64,000 nt of DNA, from contig NZ_FWFK01000003.1 of NCBI RefSeq assembly GCF_900172265.1, forward strand, positions 554,762-618,761. Direction: 5' to 3'. Positions 11,471-20,761 of the stretch are shown here, in pieces. The notes beneath the pieces were generated by a model. That model was given only the letters and a program-made list of their open reading frames with translations, did not search any database and was not told where the DNA came from. The stretch is from Roseivivax jejudonensis (GTDB lineage: Bacteria > Pseudomonadota > Alphaproteobacteria > Rhodobacterales > Rhodobacteraceae). Numbering within the stretch: position 1 is the first letter of the stretch; each line of letters opens with the position of its first letter. Made by a program: the position numbers and the translations under genes.

Positions 11471-12385
11471 TCAGGCCGCGCCGAAGACCGGCACATCGCG
11501 GCAGGCATGAACCGCACACTCGAGCTCCAGCGTCGAATGGCCGATCCCGAACCGATCCGACAGCGCCATTTTCACGCGCGCCTTGATCTCGTCGGCCCGG
11601 TCCCACGCCCCGGCCTCGACAGCGACATGTGCCTCGAACGACACCGTGTGCTGGCTCATCAGCCACAGATGCGCGTGATGCACGCCGGCGACGCCGGGCA
11701 CCTCGCGCACGGCCTCCACGACGCGTTCGGAATCCATGTCCTCCGGCGAGCCGAGCATCAGGATCCGGATCACCTCGGGCATCTCTCCGAGGCTCGTCCA
11801 GAGGATGTAGCCCGCGATCAGCAGCGTCACCGCCGGATCGACCCAGACCCAGCCGAAGAGCAGGATCAGCGTTCCCGCCGCGATCACCCCGACGGACCCC
11901 AGCGCGTCGGCCACGTTGTGCACGAAGGCCGCGCGGATGTTCACGCTGTCCTTCGACATCGCGTAAGTCAGCGCCGCGGTGCCCAAATCGACGATCAACG
12001 CGATGCCGGCGACGATCACCACGATCCAGCCGGTCACCGGTTCGGGGGCGAAGACGCGGTGAATCGCCTCGTAACCGAGGTAGAGCCCGATCACGACCAG
12101 CGTCGTGTAGTTGACGAGCGCGGCCACGACCTCGGCCCGGCGATAGCCGAAGGTCATGTCGGCATCGGCCGGCCGCCGCGCGATCCGGCGCGCGACGAAG
12201 GCGATGACCAGCGCGGTGGCGTCCGAGAGGTTGTGGATCGCATCGGCGATCATCGCGAGGGAGCCCGAAACGATCCCGCCGACGATCTGCGCCACCGTCA
12301 GCGCGACATTGAGGCCCACGGCCGCGGCGACGCGACCGTCGCCGGCCTCGGGATCGACGTGATGATGCCCGCTGTCATGCGGCAT
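11471..12385 (-). CDS. Cation diffusion facilitator family metal exporter
   Basis: A 304-residue CDF transporter exporting Zn2+ or a similar divalent metal in exchange for protons. A His-rich start (HDSGHHHVD) precedes six membrane segments. The metal-site motifs HNLSD (about residue 51) in TM2 and HNVAD in TM5 show the HxxxD pattern typical of Zn/Cd CDF proteins, and the cytoplasmic C-terminal domain (about 205-300) carries VHHAHLWLMSQHTVSFEAHV. It is convergent with the photolyase-like gene. Substrate cannot be assigned beyond zinc-type CDF. Confidence 0.9.
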   Translation of the reverse strand: MPHDSGHHHVDPEAGDGRVAAAVGLNVALTVAQIVGGIVSGSLAMIADAIHNLSDATALVIAFVARRIARRPADADMTFGYRRAEVVAALVNYTTLVVIGLYLGYEAIHRVFAPEPVTGWIVVIVAGIALIVDLGTAALTYAMSKDSVNIRAAFVHNVADALGSVGVIAAGTLILLFGWVWVDPAVTLLIAGYILWTSLGEMPEVIRILMLGSPEDMDSERVVEAVREVPGVAGVHHAHLWLMSQHTVSFEAHVAVEAGAWDRADEIKARVKMALSDRFGIGHSTLELECAVHACRDVPVFGAA

Positions 12386-12457
12386 GGCATGTCTCGCTTT
12401 CCACCCAAGAGGATGGCGCGGGCCCGCTGGCGCGGCAAGGGCTGCGCCCGCTGCCCG

Positions 12458-13045
12458 TCACCCCGCTTCGGTCAGGCGTGCGACGTAGCGGGCCAGCGTG
12501 TCGATCTCGAGGTTCACGCGATCTCCGACCTCGACCGCGCCCCAGGTCGTGACCTGCTTGGTGTGCGGAATGAAATTGATGCCGAAATCGGCGCCCGACA
12601 CTTCGTTCACGGTCAGCGATGTCCCGTTCAGCGCGACCGATCCCTTCGGTGCGATGAACCGCGCCAGCGCCTCGGGCGCGCGCAGCATGACCCGCGTGCT
12701 GTCGCCGTCATCGGTGATCGCCACGACCTCGGCGACGCCGTCCACGTGTCCGGACACGATATGCCCGCCAAGCTCGTCGCCGACCTTGAGGCTGCGTTCG
12801 AGATTCAGCCGGTAGCCCACGTTCCATGCACCCAGATTGGTCTTCGACACGGTCTCGGCGCTGATCTCCACGTCGAACCAGTCGGACCCGGTGCCGACGA
12901 CCGTCAGGCAGACCCCGTCGCAGGCGATCGAGGCGCCCATGTCGATCGTCGCGGTCGGATAGGCCGTGGCAACGCGCGCCCGCAGGTCGCCCCGCTGCTC
13001 GAGCTCGCGGATCTCGCCGATATCGGTCACAATTCCGGTAAACAT
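12458..13045 (-). CDS. ribE: Riboflavin synthase alpha subunit
   Basis: A 195-residue enzyme that dismutates two 6,7-dimethyl-8-ribityllumazine molecules to riboflavin. It shows the two tandem lumazine-binding repeats: the first starts MFTGIVTDIGEIREL with CDGVCLTVV, the second starts near residue 95 with GHIVSGHVDGVAEV and GSVALNGTSLTVNEV. It stands apart from other rib genes here; the next gene upstream is divergent kpsS. Gene naming varies between ribC and ribE. Confidence 0.93.
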   Translation of the reverse strand: MFTGIVTDIGEIRELEQRGDLRARVATAYPTATIDMGASIACDGVCLTVVGTGSDWFDVEISAETVSKTNLGAWNVGYRLNLERSLKVGDELGGHIVSGHVDGVAEVVAITDDGDSTRVMLRAPEALARFIAPKGSVALNGTSLTVNEVSGADFGINFIPHTKQVTTWGAVEVGDRVNLEIDTLARYVARLTEAG

Positions 13046-13149
13046 GCTGTCCCCTTCCGGGCCCGGCCCGGCAGTGGCGCGGGCCTTAATTTCGCCGGCA
13101 TCCCTGCGTAGGATCGCGGCGCGAACGATGCGGGGAATAGACGCGCCAC

Positions 13150-14442
13150 ATGGTCATGGCAACCGGAGAGCGACGGGTTTTTCTCTTCCTGCAGGGGCCG
13201 CACGGGCCGTTCTTCCACCGGCTCGGCGCGATGCTGCGCAAGACCGGGGCCGAGGTCTGGCGCGTGGGCTTCAACGCCGGCGACCGGGCCTTCTGGTTCC
13301 ACCCGGAAAGCTACCTGCCCTACAGCGGATCGGCAGCGGACTGGCCGGACACAATGGGCCGGATCTGCGCCGAAAAGGGCGTGACAGATCTCGTGCTCTA
13401 TGGCGACGTTCGCCGCATCCATGCCGAGGCAGTGGACGCGGCGCGCGCCCGGGGCCTCACCGTGCACGTGTTCGAGGAAGGCTACATGCGGCCCTACTGG
13501 ATCACCTACGAACGCGGCGGATCGAACGGCCACTCGCGGCTCATGACGATGTCGGTCGATGACATGCGCGCGGCTCTGCAGCATTCGGACATGGAAGCTC
13601 CCTTGCCGCCCGCGCATTGGGGCGACATGCGCCATCATGTCTTCTACGGGGCGCTCTACCACTTCTTCGTGCTCTTCCGGAACGGCGACTACCGCAACTT
13701 CCGCCCGCATCGCGGCCTCGGCGTGGCGCAGGAATTCGCGCTCTACCTCCGCAGGCTGCTGCTGATGCCGCTGATCGCCGCTGAGCGGTTTGTGGCGCAG
13801 TCGCGGATCCGGCGCGGCGGCTTTCCCTACCATCTCGCGCTTCTGCAGCTCGAACACGACGCGAGCTTCCAGCGCCATTCGCCGTTCGAGACCCTGACCG
13901 ATTTTCTGGAGGTCGTCGTGCGCGGCTTTGCCGAGGGCGCGCCGGGCCACCATCACCTCGTCTTCAAGGCGCATCCGCTCGAGGACGGCCGCGTGCCGCT
14001 GCGGCGCACGATCCGCCGGCTGGCGGTCGATCACGGCGTGGCCGATCGGGTGCATTTCGTTCGCGGCGGCAAGCTCGCGCGGCTGCTCAACGACGCGCGC
14101 ACCGCGGTGACGGTCAATTCGACCGCCGCGCAGCAGGTGCTCTGGCGCGGCATCCCCCTCAAGGTCTTCGGCGACGCGGTCTACGCCAAGCCCGAGTTCG
14201 TGTCCGACCAGCCGCTGCCCGAGTTCTTTGCCACGCCGACCCGGCCCGACGCCCGCGCGTACCGCCAGTATCGCCGCTACCTTCTCGAAACGAGCCAGCT
14301 GCCCGGTGGCTTCTACTCGTCCCGAGGCCGGCGTCAGCTCTTGCGGCAGGTCGTCGACATGATGCTGGCGGCCGACGATCCCTACGACGCGCTCCGGCGC
14401 GGCACCGCCGCCCCGCGCCCGCCATTGCGCGCGGTCACCTGA
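13150..14442 (+). CDS. kpsS: Capsule polysaccharide export/biosynthesis protein KpsS (Kdo transferase)
   Basis: A 430-residue protein of the Capsule_synth family. In group 2 capsule systems KpsS adds the first beta-Kdo to lyso-phosphatidylglycerol. It starts with VFLFLQGPHGPFFHRLGAML, contains FEEGYMRPYWITYERGG, typical of KpsS, then FKAHPLEDGR and VNSTAAQQVLWRGIPLKVFG, the shared Kdo-transferase core. The second ATG at 13156 is a possible start; neither has a strong ribosome site. It leads a three-gene set with a polysaccharide export lipoprotein and kpsC. Confidence 0.88.
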   Translation: MVMATGERRVFLFLQGPHGPFFHRLGAMLRKTGAEVWRVGFNAGDRAFWFHPESYLPYSGSAADWPDTMGRICAEKGVTDLVLYGDVRRIHAEAVDAARARGLTVHVFEEGYMRPYWITYERGGSNGHSRLMTMSVDDMRAALQHSDMEAPLPPAHWGDMRHHVFYGALYHFFVLFRNGDYRNFRPHRGLGVAQEFALYLRRLLLMPLIAAERFVAQSRIRRGGFPYHLALLQLEHDASFQRHSPFETLTDFLEVVVRGFAEGAPGHHHLVFKAHPLEDGRVPLRRTIRRLAVDHGVADRVHFVRGGKLARLLNDARTAVTVNSTAAQQVLWRGIPLKVFGDAVYAKPEFVSDQPLPEFFATPTRPDARAYRQYRRYLLETSQLPGGFYSSRGRRQLLRQVVDMMLAADDPYDALRRGTAAPRPPLRAVT

Positions 14443-14653
14443 GCCGCGCCGACACCGCCGCTTCGGCCGCCGCATCCCCGGCCAGCGATGCCGTCCGCGT
14501 CTGCACGCCATGCGCGGCACCGCGGCCCTGCCGCAACACCGTGGCCCCGGCCCGGTTGGGCGAATCGTCTACAATCTTCCGTTTCCACGAAACTTTGCTA
14601 CGGTGGCGAAAAAGACACCGAGGCAGACAAGAACAGGTCGAGGAGACCGAGCA

Positions 14654-15805
14654 GTGCAACGATCCCCATCCCGATGGACGCGGGGGGTCGCGATCGTCGT
14701 CGCGGCGTCCCTCCTTGCGTCGTGCGGCCTGCCGCGCGTCGGCCCGAACAAGCGAGAGATCTTCGCGGGCTCGGTCCAGCGTGAAGGCGACGCCTTCGTC
14801 GTCGAGGTGAACGATCGCGTGACCCGCGCCACCGCCGTCGTCCCGGCGTTGGGCTTCACCGACCAGCTTCGAAATGCCGGCGTCGTCGGCTCCGACACGA
14901 TTTCGCCGGGCGACTCGCTCGGCCTGACCATCTGGGAGAACGTCGACGACGGCCTTCTCGCCGGCACGGGCGCGAATGCCACCGTGCTGGAAGAGGTGCA
15001 GGTCGACGGATCCGGCTTCATCTTCGTGCCGTATGCAGGACGCATCCGCGCCGCCGGCAACTCGACCGAAGCCGTGCGCCGGATCATCACCGACCGCCTC
15101 GGCGACCAGACGCCGGACCCGCAAGTCCAGGTGCGCCGCCTCGCCGGCGACGGCCAGACCGTGTCGATCCTCGGCGCGGTCGGCGCGCAGGGTGTCTACC
15201 CGATCGAGCGGCCGACCCGCACGCTGGGCGCCATGCTGGCCAACGCCGGCGGCGTCGCCATTTCCCCCGAGATCGCGCAGGTGAAGCTGCAGCGCGGTGG
15301 CCACACCGGAACCGTATGGTTCCAGGATCTCTACGATCATCCCGCGATGGACATCGCCCTGCGCGGCGGCGACAAGATCCTCGTGGAGGAGGACACCCGA
15401 TCCTTCACCGCGCTCGGCGCGTTCGGCACGCAGGCGCGCGTGCCGTTCGAGAGCCAGACCATCTCGGCGGTCGAGGCGCTGGCGCAGGTTGGCGGCCTCG
15501 TCGCCACGGCGTCGGACCCGACGGGCGTCTTCGTCTTCCGCAACGAACCGGCCGAGATCGCCAACCAGGTGCTCGGGCGCACCGACCTGATCGGCGCGCA
15601 GCGTCTGGTCTACGTGCTCGACCTGACGCAACCGAACGGCATGTTCACCGCACGCGATTTCGTCATCCGCGACCAGGACACCGTCTACGTGACCGAGGCG
15701 CCCTTCACCCAGTGGAGCAAGGTCATCTCGTCGGTCACCGGCACGCTGGGGACGGTCTCGACGCTGGCCACGACATCGGAAACGCTCTCCGCCGCCGGCG
15801 GCTGA
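14654..15805 (+). CDS. Polysaccharide export outer-membrane lipoprotein (KpsD/Wza-type)
   Basis: A 383-residue export protein. I choose the GTG at 14654, eight bases after AGGAG, because it gives a compact lipoprotein signal peptide ending in the lipobox LLASC (Cys 24). ISPGDSLGLTIWENVDDG marks the Poly_export domain (about 85-165), followed by SLBB-type repeats (VSILGAVGAQGVYPIERPTRT and SFTALGAFGTQARVPFES). It should form or line the outer-membrane channel for the capsule. It ends one base before kpsC starts, so the two are cotranscribed. Confidence 0.88.
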   Translation: MQRSPSRWTRGVAIVVAASLLASCGLPRVGPNKREIFAGSVQREGDAFVVEVNDRVTRATAVVPALGFTDQLRNAGVVGSDTISPGDSLGLTIWENVDDGLLAGTGANATVLEEVQVDGSGFIFVPYAGRIRAAGNSTEAVRRIITDRLGDQTPDPQVQVRRLAGDGQTVSILGAVGAQGVYPIERPTRTLGAMLANAGGVAISPEIAQVKLQRGGHTGTVWFQDLYDHPAMDIALRGGDKILVEEDTRSFTALGAFGTQARVPFESQTISAVEALAQVGGLVATASDPTGVFVFRNEPAEIANQVLGRTDLIGAQRLVYVLDLTQPNGMFTARDFVIRDQDTVYVTEAPFTQWSKVISSVTGTLGTVSTLATTSETLSAAGG

Positions 15806-15806
15806 C

Positions 15807-17858
15807 ATGGCCCGACCGGGCCCGGACGAACCCGACGACGCCGGGGCGGTCTCGCCCCGGCGTTGTCGCGTCTACGCACTCGGCCTTCTGCGCGACGCCC
15901 GCATCCGCCGCATCCTCGCGACCGCTGGCTGGAAGGTCGCGCCGGGCTGGCCCACGGGCAACGACGCGGTCGCGGTCTGGGGCGCCTCGCCCCATGCCTG
16001 GCGCGGCGAACGCGTCGCGGCCCGGACCGGCGCGCCGCTCCTGCGGATCGAGGATGCGTGGCTGCGCTCGCTCGACCCCGGGCGCACCGGCGAGCCGCCG
16101 CTCGGGCTCCTGATCGACAGCGCGGGCGTGCATTTCAACGCCGCCCGCCCCTCGGATCTCGAGACGCTGCTGGCAAGCCATCCCCTCGACGATGCCGCGC
16201 TGATGACCCGCGCCCGCCACGCCATCGCGCGCCTCCGCCGCGCGCACCTGTCGAAGTTCAGCGCGACGCTCCCGGACGTGCCGGCGCCCGAGCCCGGCTA
16301 CGTGCTCGTGGTCGACCAGACCCGTGGCGACGCCTCGGTCCGGGCGAGCGGCGCCGACGCCGCGCGCTTCCGCGAGATGCTCGTCTTTGCGCAGGAGGAA
16401 CACCCCGGCGCGCGCATCCTCATCCGCGCGCATCCCGAAACGGCCCGCGGCTTCCGTCCCGGGCATTTCGACGACTCCGACCTCTCCGCGCGCGTCGCCT
16501 TCTGCGACGCCGAGGTCTCGCCCTGGACGCTTCTGGAGGGCGCCGTCGCCGTCTATACCGTCTCCTCGCAGATGGGCTTCGAGGCCATCCTCGCCGGGCA
16601 TCGCCCCCGCGTTTTCGGACAGCCCTTCTACGCGGGTTGGGGGCTGACCGAGGACGATCGCCCCGTCCCGCGGCGCGAGCGCCGGCTGTCCCGCACACAG
16701 CTCTTTGCCGGCGCGGCGATCCTCTACCCGGTCTGGTACGATCCCTATCGCGACCGGCGCGGTGACATCGAGGACGTCATAGGCGCGCTCGAGGCCCGCG
16801 CGCGGGCCTGGCGCGAGGATCGCGCGGGCTGGGTCGCGCGCGGCATGCGGCTGTGGAAACGCGGCCCGCTGCAGAGGGCCTTCGGCGTCCCGCGGGGCGT
16901 GGTCTTCGAAAACGATCCCGACCGCGCGGCCGGGCTCGCCGCACGCGACGGCCGCCGCGTCATGGTCTGGGCCGGCAAGGCACGCGACACCGAAGCCGAG
17001 GGCACCGTGCGGATCGAGGACGGCTTCCTGCGCTCGCGCGGGCTCGGGGCGAAGCTCGTCCCGCCGGCCTCGCTCGTCGCCGACGACTTGGGCATCTACT
17101 ACGATCCGCGGCGCCCCTCGCGGCTCGAACGCCTGATCGCCGACAGCGCCGACCTGCCGGAGGACGCCCGCGCCCGGGCGCGCGGGTTGATCGACATCCT
17201 CGTGTCGCGCGGGCTGTCCAAGTACAACCTTTCCGGGGCTCTGCCCGACCTCGCGACCCTGCCCGAGGGGCGCCGCATCCTCGTGCCCGGACAAGTGGAG
17301 GATGACGCCTCCATCCGGCTCGGCAGCCCCGAGATGCGCTCGAACGCCGCGCTTCTCGCCCGCGTCCGAGCCGAGAACCCCGACGCCGCGATCATCTGGA
17401 AACCGCATCCCGACGTCGTGGCCGGCCTGCGCCCCGGCGCGGTCGACGCGCCCGAACGCTGGGCCGACATGACCGCGACGGGCGACATTGCGCCCCTGCT
17501 CGACGCGGTCGACGAGGTCTGGACACTGACCTCTCTCACCGGGTTCGAGGCGCTCCTGCGAGCCCGGCGGGTGACCACGCTCGGCGCGCCGTTCTACGCT
17601 GGCTGGGGTCTCACGCGCGATGTCGGTCCGGTGCCCGCGCGCCGTCTGGGCGGGCCGCGTCCGACGATCGAAGGGCTGGTTCACGCCGCGCTGATCGCCT
17701 ATCCGCGCTACGTCGACCCGCTCACCGGCCAGCCCTGCCCGCCCGAGATCGTCGCCGAACGCCTCGCCACCGGCGCGGTCGCGCACCCCGGTCTGGGCAA
17801 TCGCGCGCTGTCGAAGCTGCAGGGTCTTCTGGCCAGCCGCGCGGACCTGTGGCGGTGA
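15807..17858 (+). CDS. kpsC: Capsule polysaccharide biosynthesis protein KpsC (dual Kdo transferase)
   Basis: A 683-residue protein with two related transferase halves, the layout of KpsC, which extends the poly-Kdo linker on the lipid anchor. The first half carries ARILIRAHPETARGF, YTVSSQMGFEAILAGHRPRVFG and QPFYAGWGLTEDD; the second repeats the pattern with AAIIWKPHPDVVAGLRPG, TLTSLTGFEALLRARRVTTLG and APFYAGWGLTRD. Both halves keep their motifs, so both activities should be present. The ATG is at 15807. No ABC exporter genes (kpsM, kpsT, kpsE) are found in this window. Confidence 0.92.
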   Translation: MARPGPDEPDDAGAVSPRRCRVYALGLLRDARIRRILATAGWKVAPGWPTGNDAVAVWGASPHAWRGERVAARTGAPLLRIEDAWLRSLDPGRTGEPPLGLLIDSAGVHFNAARPSDLETLLASHPLDDAALMTRARHAIARLRRAHLSKFSATLPDVPAPEPGYVLVVDQTRGDASVRASGADAARFREMLVFAQEEHPGARILIRAHPETARGFRPGHFDDSDLSARVAFCDAEVSPWTLLEGAVAVYTVSSQMGFEAILAGHRPRVFGQPFYAGWGLTEDDRPVPRRERRLSRTQLFAGAAILYPVWYDPYRDRRGDIEDVIGALEARARAWREDRAGWVARGMRLWKRGPLQRAFGVPRGVVFENDPDRAAGLAARDGRRVMVWAGKARDTEAEGTVRIEDGFLRSRGLGAKLVPPASLVADDLGIYYDPRRPSRLERLIADSADLPEDARARARGLIDILVSRGLSKYNLSGALPDLATLPEGRRILVPGQVEDDASIRLGSPEMRSNAALLARVRAENPDAAIIWKPHPDVVAGLRPGAVDAPERWADMTATGDIAPLLDAVDEVWTLTSLTGFEALLRARRVTTLGAPFYAGWGLTRDVGPVPARRLGGPRPTIEGLVHAALIAYPRYVDPLTGQPCPPEIVAERLATGAVAHPGLGNRALSKLQGLLASRADLWR

Positions 17859-17925
17859 TCCGCCGGGCGCTGGAAACCGCCGCGCCGGCCGCTATCTGGC
17901 CGCTCATCGACGAATGGGGACCGAC

Positions 17926-18453
17926 ATGATCCGCCTGCTTTCCGCTCTCGCCCTCATGCTGACGCTCGCGGCACCGGCTGCGGCCCTCGAACGCTTCAGC
18001 TTCCCGTCGATCGATGGCGGAACCATCGACAGCGCCGACTGGTCCGGCCGGCCGGTTCTCGTGGTCAACACCGCTTCGCGCTGCGCCTTCACCGACCAGT
18101 ATGCGGCGCTTCAGGATCTCTACGACCGCTACCGCGACTCGGGCCTTGTCGTCCTCGCCGTGCCGTCGAACGACTTCCGCCAGGAGCTCGGAAGCGAGGC
18201 GGAGGTGAAGGAGTTCTGCGAGATGACGTTCGGTCTCGACCTGCCGATGACGACGATCACGTCGGTGCGGGGCGACGAGGCCCACCCGTTCTACCGCTGG
18301 CTGGCCGAGACCGAGGGCTTCGCGCCGTCGTGGAACTTCAACAAGGTGCTGATCGACGGCACGGGACGCGTCGCGGGCACCTGGGGCTCGACGCAGCGCC
18401 CGCTGTCGTCCGAGATCACGTCGCGGATAGAGGCGCTCCTGCCGAAGTCCTGA
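17926..18453 (+). CDS. Exported glutathione peroxidase family protein
   Basis: A 175-residue thiol peroxidase of the GPx family that reduces hydroperoxides. A Sec signal peptide (MIRLLSALALMLTLAAPAAA) sends it to the periplasm, which is less common than the cytosolic form. The peroxidatic Cys is in NTASRCAFTDQY, the conserved Gln region is replaced by VPSNDFRQELGS, a second Cys is in VKEFCEMTF, and the WNFNK motif is intact. Cys rather than selenocysteine is used. Periplasmic thioredoxin-like donors would be needed, since glutathione is scarce there. GGGGA precedes the ATG at 17926. Confidence 0.88.
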   Translation: MIRLLSALALMLTLAAPAAALERFSFPSIDGGTIDSADWSGRPVLVVNTASRCAFTDQYAALQDLYDRYRDSGLVVLAVPSNDFRQELGSEAEVKEFCEMTFGLDLPMTTITSVRGDEAHPFYRWLAETEGFAPSWNFNKVLIDGTGRVAGTWGSTQRPLSSEITSRIEALLPKS

Positions 18454-18494
18454 GGCCCCTATCCGCCGCGGATCGGCTTCCGCGAACGCGTCGC

Positions 18495-18764
18495 TCAGGC
18501 CTCGGCGCGCGGCACTTCTCCCAGCGCGGCGCGCGTCAGCATCGCGTAGATCGCATCCTTCAGCGCCGCGCGCTCCTTGCGCTTCAGCATCTCCTCGAGG
18601 TCCTCGAGCGGCCGAGCGTTGATCTCCGACAGGTGAATCGCGTCGTTGACCTCTTCGTACTCCGCGACGAGCCGGGCAAAATGCGCGTCGCTGCGGCGCA
18701 GGTCGTGGATCGTCTCGCGATGTTCCGGAAAGTCGTCGACGAGGCGGTGCGGCGTGTGGGTCAT
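18495..18764 (-). CDS. DUF465 / YdcH-like small protein
   Basis: An 89-residue, charged, probably all-helical protein of the YdcH/DUF465 type. HRLVDDFPEHRETIHDLRRSDAHFARLVAEYEEVNDAI matches the family's coiled-coil hairpin; LEEMLKRKERAALKDAIYAML is the second helix. There is no signal or membrane segment. The family has no firmly established function. It is convergent with the glutathione peroxidase gene and has GGAG upstream of its ATG. Confidence 0.82.
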   Translation of the reverse strand: MTHTPHRLVDDFPEHRETIHDLRRSDAHFARLVAEYEEVNDAIHLSEINARPLEDLEEMLKRKERAALKDAIYAMLTRAALGEVPRAEA

Positions 18765-18873
18765 GGTGCTCTCCTTGATGCGATCTGTTTCGGGTCTCGC
18801 ATGCAGGATTGCCGCCCGGGTGCACGGGCGCCTTGATCCGGATCAAGGGAATCGACCGCCGGGCCGCTTCGCC

Positions 18874-20514
18874 TCAGCGCTGGCACGTCTCCCATTCGGG
18901 ATGCACCCACGGCACCGCGTTCTCGGCCGGCAGCCGGCGCCCCAGCACGTGATCGGCGATCTTCTCGCCGACCATGATCGATGGCCCGTTCAGGTTGCCG
19001 TTGGTGATGCGCGGGAAGATCGAGCTGTCAGCCACGCGAAGCCCGTCGACGCCGATCACCCGGCCCTCGGGATCGACTACAGCCTCGGGATCGTCGCGCC
19101 GGCCCATCCGCGCCGTGCCGCAGGGATGGTAGGCGCTCTCCGCGTGATCGCGCACGAAGGCGTCGAGTTCCGCGTCCGACTGCGCCTCGGCGCCCGGCTG
19201 GATCTCGTCACCGGCATAGGCGGCGAAGGCCGGTTGGGCGAAGATCTCGCGCGTCATCCGGATCGCACGCCGGAAATCGGCCCAGTCCGTGTCGTGGCTC
19301 ATGTAGTTGAACCGGATCTCGGGCGCGGCGCACGGATCTCCCGCACGCAGCCGCACCGTCCCGCGCGAGGGCGAGCGCATCGGCCCCACATGCGCCTGGA
19401 ACCCGTGTCCCTCGGCCGCGGCCTGCCCGTCGTAGCGCACGGCGAGCGGCAGGAAATGATACTGGATATCCGGGTACGGAACGCCCGCGCGCGATCGCAC
19501 GAAGGCCGCGCTCTCGAACTGGTTCGACGCGCCCGGACCGGTCTTCGTCAGCAACCACCGCGCGCCGACATACGCCTTGCCGAGGAGGCTCCAGTACTTG
19601 AAGAGGCTCACCGGCTGCGTCGCAGACATCTGGATGTAGAGTTCGAGATGATCCTGCAGGTTGCCGCCCACGCCGGGGCGGTCCGCCACCACCGGGATCC
19701 CGTGCTCGAACAGGTGCGCGCCCGGCCCGATCCCCGACAGCATCAGCAGCTTCGGTGTGTTGAAGGCCGACGCCGACAGGATCACCTCGCGCCGCGCGCG
19801 GATCGTCTCGCGCACGTCGCCGCGCACGACCTCCAAACCGGTGGCACGGCCCGCCTCGATCGTCACGCGCCGCACCTCGCCGTGGTAGAGTTCGGCACCC
19901 ATGCGCTGCGCCGGCCGCAGGTAGGCCTTGGCTGCCGACCACCGGCGGCCGCGATGGATCGTCGCCTCCATGGCGCCGAACCCTTCCTGCTTCTCGCCGT
20001 TGTAATCCTCCGTCGCCTCGTAACCGGCCTCGATCCCGGCGGCGACGAAGGCGCGGGTCAGCGGGTTCTCGCGGCGCCCGCGGCTGACGTGAAGCGGCCC
20101 GTCGGTGCCGCGCCAGCCCGGCTGGCCGCCGTGGCTCGTCTCCATCCGCTTGAAGTACGGGAGCACGTCGGCATAGCCCCAGCCATCCGCACCCGCCTCG
20201 CGCCAATGATCGAAATCCATCGCGTGGCCGCGGACGTACACCATGCCGTTGATCGACGACGACCCGCCGATCACCTTGCCGCGCGGCGCGGCCAGCCGCC
20301 GCCCGCCGAGGTGCGGCTCGGGCTCCGACGCGTAGCCCCAGTCGTAGATCGGCATGTTCATCGGGTAGCTCAGCGCGCCCGGCATGTTGATGAACGGCCC
20401 GCCGTCCCAGCCACCATGTTCGACCACGATCACCGACTTTCCGGCTTCGACCAGCCGGTAGGCCATGGCGCAGCCGGCACTTCCGGCCCCGACGATCACG
20501 TAATCCGCTTCCAT
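18874..20514 (-). CDS. betA: Choline dehydrogenase
   Basis: A 546-residue GMC flavoprotein that oxidises choline to betaine aldehyde at the membrane. The FAD dinucleotide motif [17 protein letters not shown] starts at residue 4; [15 protein letters not shown] and [17 protein letters not shown] are the two GMC signatures; the active-site histidine is in [14 protein letters not shown] choose the ATG at 20514 because GGGAG lies nine bases upstream; an ATG three codons earlier abuts the ribosome site. It is the last gene of betC-betB-betA, after an unusual 247-base gap from betB. Confidence 0.94.
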   Translation of the reverse strand: MEADYVIVGAGSAGCAMAYRLVEAGKSVIVVEHGGWDGGPFINMPGALSYPMNMPIYDWGYASEPEPHLGGRRLAAPRGKVIGGSSSINGMVYVRGHAMDFDHWREAGADGWGYADVLPYFKRMETSHGGQPGWRGTDGPLHVSRGRRENPLTRAFVAAGIEAGYEATEDYNGEKQEGFGAMEATIHRGRRWSAAKAYLRPAQRMGAELYHGEVRRVTIEAGRATGLEVVRGDVRETIRARREVILSASAFNTPKLLMLSGIGPGAHLFEHGIPVVADRPGVGGNLQDHLELYIQMSATQPVSLFKYWSLLGKAYVGARWLLTKTGPGASNQFESAAFVRSRAGVPYPDIQYHFLPLAVRYDGQAAAEGHGFQAHVGPMRSPSRGTVRLRAGDPCAAPEIRFNYMSHDTDWADFRRAIRMTREIFAQPAFAAYAGDEIQPGAEAQSDAELDAFVRDHAESAYHPCGTARMGRRDDPEAVVDPEGRVIGVDGLRVADSSIFPRITNGNLNGPSIMVGEKIADHVLGRRLPAENAVPWVHPEWETCQR

Positions 20515-20761
20515 CACACACATCTCCCGCCGCGGCGCGTCGCCCGAGGGTCAAGGATGGCCGACAGGCCACCGCCGGCAGGCGGCGCGAAGCGTCCTTG
20601 AGGCTCGGGCGGCGGGCCCATCACACTCGATGTGGCGCCTCGGGGGGCAGACCTGCCCCTCGAGCGCCTCTCAGCAAACTCTCCCGCGCATCCGCTCCGC
20701 GACCGGCCGCGATCCCGGGACCGGCGCGGTCGAAGACGCCCGCGAGGGCGGATGAGAGCCC
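20515..20761 (-). other. 247-base gap inside the bet operon
   Basis: No gene or clear RNA element is visible between betB and betA. The stretch is GC-rich with several short inverted repeats, including one around 20637-20680 (GAGGCGCTCGAGGGGCAG on the minus strand facing TGCCCCCCGAGGCGCC). These could form mRNA stem-loops that change betA dosage; that is inference. Confidence 0.4.

Noticed and set aside
15735..17786. A 683-codon open frame on the minus strand across kpsC
   Set aside because: It mirrors kpsC, has no domain motif and is rich in Arg, Gly, Ala and Asp as expected for an antisense frame.
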